Source of the DNA: Eubacteriales bacterium
GTDB lineage: Bacteria; Bacillota; Clostridia; Lachnospirales; Lachnospiraceae
NCBI GenBank assembly: GCA_030524715.1
Contig: JAUNGB010000012.1
Coordinates: 1-37,915, forward strand
Direction: 5' to 3'
DNA length: 37,915 nt
The position numbers were made by a program, and so were the translations under genes. Under the pieces are notes generated by a model. It had not been told where the DNA came from, ran no database searches, and worked only from the letters and a program-made list of their open reading frames with translations. Below are positions 32,858 through 37,915 of the stretch, piece by piece (within the stretch, counting starts at the first letter, position 1; the number at the start of each line of letters is the position of its first letter).

Positions 32858-33649
32858 ATGAAAAGAAAGTTTATAATGTCATGTTTGAAATTGACAGTTT
32901 TAGAAAGAATCATCGTTGGTTCTATATTGGCTGCATTATGTATATTGGCTGATAGTATTGATTTAGTACCGTTACTTTTCAGGGATAATATTTCTGTAGA
33001 CGTTCATTATTTTTGGTTTAATTCTATTACATATGGTGGAATTTATGGAAAATATTTTATTAATATTCTTGCAGCATTACCATTTTCCTGTGATTTTTGT
33101 GAAGAATATTCAAATGGTATATGGAGATATGTTCTTGGCAGAATGAAAATAAGTGAATATATAAGAGCGAAATTTATTTCTTGTTTTTTAATCAGTGGTT
33201 TTACAGTCGCAGCAGGAGGGGGATTGTTTATTTTAATGGCGGGATTAAAAAGTCCGTTACTTTTAGAATCACGACAGATAGAAATTCAGTTTTTGCCGTA
33301 TTCAGAACAGTTGATTAATAAGAGCGCCTTATATTTTGTATTAATGCTGTATTTACTTTTTTTGTCCGGAGGATTGTGGGCCTGTATAGCATACACATTA
33401 TCTGTTTATTTTCCGTTCAAATATTTTGTTTATATATCTCCTTTTATAGGAATATTTCTTTTGGCAAGGGGATTTAATATTTTCCATATCCCGGGTAATT
33501 TACGGTTAGATTATTGGTTATGCGGGCGAGAAGTTCCGATCGAAGGGAAAAGAGGCATATTAATAATAACAAGTGTTGTTTTGTCAATATGCATTATGTG
33601 TTCATTGTTGTGTATCAAGAAGCTTAAATGGAGAATTCAGCATGAATAA
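32858..33649 (+). CDS. ABC-2-type permease, second cassette, subunit A
   Basis: This 263-residue, about 6-TM protein contains LPFSCDFCEEYSNGI, the counterpart of the motif in subunit A of the first cassette, followed by a basic stretch (GRMKISEYIRAKF) like that in the first. The start at 32858 was set two bases after the preceding stop; a longer frame from 32801 overlaps the upstream gene. The ribosome binding site is weak, so it probably depends on coupling. It overlaps the next gene by 8 bp. Confidence 0.7.
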   Translation: MKRKFIMSCLKLTVLERIIVGSILAALCILADSIDLVPLLFRDNISVDVHYFWFNSITYGGIYGKYFINILAALPFSCDFCEEYSNGIWRYVLGRMKISEYIRAKFISCFLISGFTVAAGGGLFILMAGLKSPLLLESRQIEIQFLPYSEQLINKSALYFVLMLYLLFLSGGLWACIAYTLSVYFPFKYFVYISPFIGIFLLARGFNIFHIPGNLRLDYWLCGREVPIEGKRGILIITSVVLSICIMCSLLCIKKLKWRIQHE

Positions 33650-34481
33650 GAATTTTAGAAAGGCAATTTATATTTGTAAATATCAAATTCGACAGCAGCT
33701 TGTTAGTCCGAGATTATGGTTCCTTTTTTTCCTCTTTTTCATTTATTTTTATTTAAATGAAGAAGGTATAAGGTTCTTTTGTAAAGAGGCAGACGTAAAG
33801 GCCTCGCCATACATATTTCCTTTTTTAACAAATGATTGGATTTGCCAGATATTTATATCGGGAGGATTTATCTGGGGAATTTCGCCTATGGGAAGTAATG
33901 ATGAAGAAAATTTATTTTTAAAATTCCGAGCAGGGGAAAGGACATGGAATTTTGGAAACTGTCTGGCGGTTTTGGGAATAGCAATTGTATATACAACTAT
34001 TTTATTCCTTCTTTCTTTTATTGTATTACTACCCAATATAACGATTTCAAAAGAATGGGGAAGTATATGGAAAACATTAGCTATGACAGACGCTTCGCAA
34101 AAATATAATATCCAGCTTATTATTGATAGATTTATTATTAACAGGTATACTCCCGCACAAGCTGTGTCGTATAGCTTTGGACTGCAGATCCTGTGCCTTG
34201 GATGGTTGGGATTATTGATGTATTTTTTTAATAGCAAGACAAAGACTATGTCAGGATTATATGCGGCTATGATTTTTGTTTTTTTGGATATTATGCTTTC
34301 AAATACATTTATGGAAAAATTGTATCCTTTTTCACCAGTGACTTTAGTTCAACTTCGGAGCTATTCTATGGATTATTTGAAATATGGAGTTACAATAGGA
34401 AAGAGCCTGGTATTTTATTTGATAGGAATTGCCGTTTATATTTGGGGTGCAGTAAATATATCAGATATAAAACATGTTTGA
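33642..34481 (+). CDS. ABC-2-type permease, second cassette, subunit B
   Basis: This 279-residue membrane protein has about six hydrophobic segments, including LWFLFFLFFIYFYL, AVLGIAIVYTTILFLLSF and LVFYLIGIAVYIW. It is the second permease of the cassette by position and size. The start at 33642 lies inside the end of the previous gene; a frame from 33573 was rejected because it overlaps too far and lacks a site. The ATPase follows after 33 bp. Confidence 0.68.
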   Translation: MNKNFRKAIYICKYQIRQQLVSPRLWFLFFLFFIYFYLNEEGIRFFCKEADVKASPYIFPFLTNDWICQIFISGGFIWGISPMGSNDEENLFLKFRAGERTWNFGNCLAVLGIAIVYTTILFLLSFIVLLPNITISKEWGSIWKTLAMTDASQKYNIQLIIDRFIINRYTPAQAVSYSFGLQILCLGWLGLLMYFFNSKTKTMSGLYAAMIFVFLDIMLSNTFMEKLYPFSPVTLVQLRSYSMDYLKYGVTIGKSLVFYLIGIAVYIWGAVNISDIKHV

Positions 34482-34514
34482 TATTTTATATCCAGATAAG
34501 TTCAGGAGGGAAAA

Positions 34515-35156
34515 ATGAAACAAAAAATAGAAGTATGTAATATTTCAAAAAGCATAAATAAGAAAATCATATTTGCTAATGTGAGCGGTACTTTTAAATC
34601 TGGTAATATATATGGATTTATAGGGAGAAATGGATCAGGAAAGACGGTGTTTTTTAAATGTTTATGTGGATTTATGGAAGTTTCAGAAGGAAAAATCATG
34701 CAAAATAAAAAGCTATTAAAGAAAGATTGCGAATTTTTAGAGAATTGCGGGTTCCTGATAGAAAATCCCGGGTTTTTATCATATGAATCAGGATATCATA
34801 ATTTAAAATATTTGGCTGCTATAAATGGAAAAATTGGTAAGGAACAAATATATGAAAGTATTCGTCAAGTTGGACTTGATCCGGAGGATAAGAAACGAGT
34901 AGGAAAATATTCACTTGGAATGCGGCAGCGCCTGGGAATTGCTCAGGCAATCATGGAAGATCCTGATATTCTTGTCTTAGATGAACCTATGAATGGTTTG
35001 GATAATGAAGGGGTGGGTGTAATTCGCAATTTGTTATTAGAACAAAAGGAGAAAGGTAAAATAATTTTTATTGCAAGTCATTATAAGGAAGATATTGAAT
35101 ATCTTTGTGATGAAACCTATTGCTTTAATTCCGGAAAATGTGATAAAGCCGAATAA
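34515..35156 (+). CDS. ABC transporter ATPase, second cassette (BcrA/LanF-like)
   Basis: This 213-residue ATPase is a paralog of the one at 31159-31794: both share KCLCGF after Walker A, the signature SLGM(K/R)QRLGIAQAI and LDEPMNGLD. Walker A is GRNGSGKTV and the switch is IASHY. At the Q-loop position it has FLIENPGFL, again with Glu, the LanF/BcrA trait. AGGAGGG lies six bases before the start. It is the last gene of the transporter run and is followed by an IS-end-like hairpin and a long inverted repeat. Confidence 0.85.
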   Translation: MKQKIEVCNISKSINKKIIFANVSGTFKSGNIYGFIGRNGSGKTVFFKCLCGFMEVSEGKIMQNKKLLKKDCEFLENCGFLIENPGFLSYESGYHNLKYLAAINGKIGKEQIYESIRQVGLDPEDKKRVGKYSLGMRQRLGIAQAIMEDPDILVLDEPMNGLDNEGVGVIRNLLLEQKEKGKIIFIASHYKEDIEYLCDETYCFNSGKCDKAE

Positions 35157-35188
35157 TTAAAGATATAATGAGTGAGGATAAGCTATTG

Positions 35189-35240
35189 TGTGAACTATCC
35201 ATCACCTAAAGGTAATGGGCTTCTAGGGGGCTTTTACAAT
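35189..35240 (+). mobile_element. IS200/IS605-end-like relic
   Basis: The hairpin CCATCACC-TAAA-GGTAATGG (35199-35218, one mismatch) in the context TGAACTAT...GGGCTTCTAG resembles the ends of IS200/IS605 elements, which have short imperfect hairpins with this kind of CTAAAGG loop. No transposase or tnpB remains. It lies at the right border of the AT-rich agr/transporter block. Confidence 0.4.
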
Positions 35241-35248
35241 AGAAAAAT

Positions 35249-35303
35249 TTGCCAAAGTAAACGCAGCAGAGGCTGGAAATGTGGGCTGCATTTACTTTGG
35301 CAA
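35249..35303. repeat. 19-bp inverted repeat (one mismatch)
   Basis: TTGCCAAAGTAAACGCAGC and its near-complement are separated by 17 bases. The RNA form would be a long stable stem that could terminate the transporter transcript, though the following sequence is A/T-mixed rather than a T-run. It could also be the ends of a tiny miniature element. Confidence 0.55.
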
Positions 35304-35358
35304 TTTATATTTCGTAAAAAAATTTCGCAAAAAATTAAAAGAAGATTTCAAAATATGG

Positions 35359-35390
35359 TTGACAAAAGAGGATAAAAGGAATATAATTCC
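35359..35390 (+). promoter_or_regulatory. Consensus cysK promoter with overlapping GGAAT-ATTCC palindrome
   Basis: TTGACA (35359-35364), a 17-bp spacer and TATAAT (35382-35387) form a fully consensus promoter. The -10 is embedded in the palindrome GGAATATAATTCC (35378-35390). A second ATTC...GGAAT pair lies at 35412-35424. Rrf2-type regulators of cysteine genes (CymR) recognise ATTCC/GGAAT-containing sites, so this may be their target; that link is inferred. Confidence 0.65.
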
Positions 35391-35441
35391 ACTAACACAT
35401 AAAACATAGTAATTCGATAGGAATAATAGGGGGATATAAAA

Positions 35442-36374
35442 ATGTCAAATATTTATAAAGGAACATTGGGTTTGATCGGAAATACGCCATTGGTAGAGGT
35501 GACCAATGTAGAAAAGGAACTTGGGCTGGAAGCGACCATTCTGGCAAAGCTGGAGTATTTTAATCCTGCGGGAAGCGTTAAGGACAGAGTTGCGAAAGCA
35601 ATGATTGAAGACGCCGAAGAAAAAGGAATTTTAAAAGAAGGCTCTGTTATCATTGAACCTACTTCCGGTAATACAGGAATCGGTCTTGCGTCTATCGCAG
35701 CGGTAAAGGGTTATCGTATGATTTTGACCATGCCGGATACCATGAGTATGGAACGCCGGAATATCCTGAAGGCTTACGGCGCAGAGCTGGTGCTGACAGA
35801 AGGGGCTAAGGGAATGAAGGGGGCAATCGCCAAGGCAGAAGAGCTTGCAAAAGAGATTCCTGACAGCTTTATTCCGGGACAGTTTGTAAATCCTGCAAAT
35901 CCGGCAATTCACAGAAAGACTACAGGACCGGAAATCTGGAAGGATACGGACGGAAAGGTAGATATTTTTGTTGCAGGAGTCGGTACCGGAGGAACTCTTA
36001 CCGGTGTGGGAGAATATTTGAAATCTCAGAAGCCGGAAGTGAAGATCGTGGCAGTAGAGCCTGCAACCTCCCCGGTACTGTCCGAGGGAAGAAGCGGCTC
36101 CCATAAGATCCAGGGAATCGGCGCGGGATTTGTCCCGGAGGTTTTAAATACCGCAATATATGATGAGATTATCAAAATTGAAAATGAGGACGCGTTTACA
36201 GCAGGGAAGCTGCTTGCGAAGCAGGAAGGTGTTCTGGTGGGAATTTCCTCCGGAGCTGCCTTATATGCGGCCATCCAGCTTGCAAAACGTCCGGAAAACA
36301 AGGGCAAAACCATCGTAGCTCTGCTGCCGGACAGCGGAGACAGATACTACTCCACTCCGCTTTTTGCGGAATAA
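35442..36374 (+). CDS. cysK: Cysteine synthase (O-acetylserine sulfhydrylase)
   Basis: This 310-residue PLP enzyme (EC 2.5.1.47) makes cysteine from O-acetylserine and sulfide. The PLP lysine is in NPAGSVKDR near residue 44. [11 protein letters not shown] near 70 binds the substrate carboxylate, and [10 protein letters not shown] near 178 holds the PLP phosphate. Length and motifs are those of the CysK group, not cystathionine beta-synthase. AGGGGG precedes the start. The next gene is 33 bp away and also uses sulfide, so the pair forms a sulfur-assimilation operon behind a strong promoter. Confidence 0.94.
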   Translation: MSNIYKGTLGLIGNTPLVEVTNVEKELGLEATILAKLEYFNPAGSVKDRVAKAMIEDAEEKGILKEGSVIIEPTSGNTGIGLASIAAVKGYRMILTMPDTMSMERRNILKAYGAELVLTEGAKGMKGAIAKAEELAKEIPDSFIPGQFVNPANPAIHRKTTGPEIWKDTDGKVDIFVAGVGTGGTLTGVGEYLKSQKPEVKIVAVEPATSPVLSEGRSGSHKIQGIGAGFVPEVLNTAIYDEIIKIENEDAFTAGKLLAKQEGVLVGISSGAALYAAIQLAKRPENKGKTIVALLPDSGDRYYSTPLFAE

Positions 36375-36407
36375 AAAATAATACAGGAAGAGAGAGAGGA
36401 GATTATT

Positions 36408-37718
36408 ATGAGCGAAAAAATCACCAGAGAAAACAGAAAATTTAAATTTGAAACTTTACAATTACATGTGGGACAGGAAACTCCGGATCCGGTTACTGAT
36501 GCAAGAGCTGTACCGATTTATCAAACCTCTTCTTATGTATTCCGCAACAGCGATCATGCGGCTGCACGTTTTGGCCTTGCTGATGCAGGAAATATTTACG
36601 GGCGTCTGACTAACCCCACAGAGGATGTGTTTGAAAAGAGAATTGCAGCGCTGGAAGGCGGTGTTGCAGCTTTGGCTGTAGCCTCCGGAGCGGCAGCTAT
36701 CACTTATACAATAGAGAATCTTGCTCAGAACGGCGACCACATCGTGTCAGCAAAAAATATTTACGGAGGTTCCTATAACCTGCTGGCGCATACACTTCCG
36801 CAGTACGGTATTACTACAACATTTGTGGACATTTTTGACTATGATGCAGTGGAAGCAGCTATTCAGGAAAATACCAAGGCGATTTTTATTGAGACCCTTG
36901 GTAATCCGAATTCTGATGTAGTGGATATTGAGGCAGTTGCAAAAATTGCCCATGCGTACAAGATTCCTCTGGTGATCGACAATACTTTTGCAACCCCATA
37001 TCTGGTAAGACCTATTGAGTACGGTGCAGATATCGTTGTTCATTCCGCAACAAAGTTTATCGGCGGGCACGGAACGACCATCGGCGGCGTGATCATCGAC
37101 AGCGGTAAATTTGACTGGGAGGCGTCCGGCAAATTCCCGTCCCTGACAGAGCCGAACCCTAGCTATCATGGAATCAGCTTTACCAAGGCAGTGGGTGCGG
37201 CAGCGTTTGTGACAAAGATCCGCGCTATTCTTTTAAGAGATACCGGAGCTACACTTTCTCCGTTCCATGCATTTTTCTTCCTGCAGGGCTTAGAGACGCT
37301 TTCCCTCCGTGTAGAACGTCACGTGGAAAATGCATTAAAGGTAGTAGACTATCTGAAAAATCATCCTCAGGTAGAGGCAGTGCATCATCCGTCCGTAACA
37401 GAGGATGAGAGCCAGAAGGCATTATATGCAAAATATTTCCCTAATGGAGGCGGCTCGATCTTTACGTTTGAAATTAAAGGCGACGCACAGAAAGCAAAGG
37501 ATTTTATCGATAATCTGGAGCTGTTTTCACTGCTTGCCAATGTTGCTGATGTGAAATCTCTGGTAATCCATCCGGCCACCACAACGCACAGCCAGTGCAC
37601 AGAGGAAGAGCTTCTTGATCAGGGAATCAAGCCGAACACGATTCGCCTTTCTATCGGAACAGAAAACATTGACGATATTATTCAGGATCTGGAGGAAGCG
37701 TTTAAAGCGGTACAGTAA
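36408..37718 (+). CDS. metY: O-acetylhomoserine aminocarboxypropyltransferase (sulfhydrylase)
   Basis: This 436-residue Cys/Met-metabolism PLP enzyme would make homocysteine directly from O-acetylhomoserine and sulfide. The PLP lysine is in HSATKFIGGHGTT near residue 219. The N-terminal features TLQLHVGQ, VPIYQTSSYVF and YGRLTNPTEDVFE are characteristic of the MetY/Met17 group, which is longer than cystathionine gamma-synthase or beta-lyase. AGAGGAG precedes the start. It is co-transcribed with cysK and followed by a terminator. Homocysteine made here would lead to methionine and then to the MetK reaction encoded on the other side of the agr block. Confidence 0.9.
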   Translation: MSEKITRENRKFKFETLQLHVGQETPDPVTDARAVPIYQTSSYVFRNSDHAAARFGLADAGNIYGRLTNPTEDVFEKRIAALEGGVAALAVASGAAAITYTIENLAQNGDHIVSAKNIYGGSYNLLAHTLPQYGITTTFVDIFDYDAVEAAIQENTKAIFIETLGNPNSDVVDIEAVAKIAHAYKIPLVIDNTFATPYLVRPIEYGADIVVHSATKFIGGHGTTIGGVIIDSGKFDWEASGKFPSLTEPNPSYHGISFTKAVGAAAFVTKIRAILLRDTGATLSPFHAFFFLQGLETLSLRVERHVENALKVVDYLKNHPQVEAVHHPSVTEDESQKALYAKYFPNGGGSIFTFEIKGDAQKAKDFIDNLELFSLLANVADVKSLVIHPATTTHSQCTEEELLDQGIKPNTIRLSIGTENIDDIIQDLEEAFKAVQ

Positions 37719-37786
37719 CTAAGAGAAATTATTAAAAAACCATTACAATTGAGGACGGACAGTACAGATACAATCATGGACAGTGC

Positions 37787-37832
37787 AGGAACAGCCAAAG
37801 TTTGGAAGAATATGGCTGTTCCTCTTTTTTTG
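37787..37832 (+). terminator. Rho-independent terminator after metY
   Basis: AGGAACAGCCA and TGGCTGTTCCT form an 11-bp perfect stem, followed by CTTTTTTTT. It ends the cysK-metY operon. The remaining 83 bases of the window hold nothing that I recognise. Confidence 0.85.
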
Positions 37833-37915
37833 TAGACAATCCTGTAATGGACGGATATAATAAAAGTATTCAGATAATTCGGATTAGATTGATAAGACTT
37901 TAGATTAGTAAGACT

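Noticed and set aside
35172-35375. 67-codon open frame after the last ATPase
   Set aside because: It has no ribosome binding site, runs through the IS-end hairpin and the 19-bp inverted repeat, and its peptide looks like translated structural DNA.
1-37915. CRISPR arrays, tRNA or rRNA genes
   Set aside because: No regularly spaced repeats, cloverleaf sequences or rRNA landmarks were noticed on either strand.

Overview
The window looks like chromosome of a gut-type Firmicute of the class Clostridia, most likely a Lachnospiraceae. The reasons are AGGAGG-type ribosome binding sites before almost every gene, many rho-independent terminators, a SAM-I (S-box) riboswitch in front of metK, GPH and RbsABC-like sugar transport, LacI-type control, and an agr-type peptide quorum-sensing locus. 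No rRNA, tRNA or CRISPR array was seen. Species cannot be named from the sequence alone.

Region 1 (about 0.6-10.2 kb, + strand) is a glucuronide/glycan utilisation cluster. It holds a GH2 enzyme (beta-glucuronidase or beta-galactosidase), a GPH-family sugar:cation symporter, a HAD phosphatase, a GH3 beta-N-acetylhexosaminidase-like enzyme, mannonate dehydratase (uxuA) and a fructuronate reductase (uxuB). Together they would import a glucuronic-acid-containing oligosaccharide, split it in the cytoplasm and send the uronate toward 2-keto-3-deoxygluconate. UxaC, KdgK and KdgA are not in the window.

Region 2 (about 10.3-21.7 kb) is a LacI-controlled ketose/polyol operon. A LacI regulator on the minus strand faces a strong promoter flanked by three related palindromic operators. 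The + strand then encodes a tagatose/psicose-3-epimerase-like protein, a PfkB kinase, a three-part sugar ABC transporter, a zinc dehydrogenase, an SDR dehydrogenase and the two subunits of a tagatose-bisphosphate-type aldolase (GatZ/GatY-like). The natural substrate is not obvious. A broken Rpn-type nuclease remnant follows.

Region 3 is the sulfur/methionine locus. metK with its SAM riboswitch lies at 22.1-23.6 kb, and cysK plus an O-acetylhomoserine sulfhydrylase lie at 35.4-37.7 kb.

Region 4 (about 23.7-35.3 kb) sits between the two halves of region 3. It is visibly more AT-rich than its flanks, and its right edge carries an IS200/IS605-end-like hairpin. It encodes a complete agr-like system in alternating orientation: agrA(-), agrB(+), agrC(-), agrD(+). 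AgrD is a 48-codon gene at 27145-27291. Two small secreted proteins of unknown function follow, and then two tandem paralogous four-gene cassettes. Each cassette has an exported lipoprotein or secreted protein, two 6-TM permeases and a BcrA/LanF-type ATPase with a Glu in place of the Q-loop Gln. The most interesting hypothesis here is that this is a quorum-controlled secreted-effector locus with two LanFEG-like efflux/immunity modules. The parts are read directly from the sequence; the linked function is inference.
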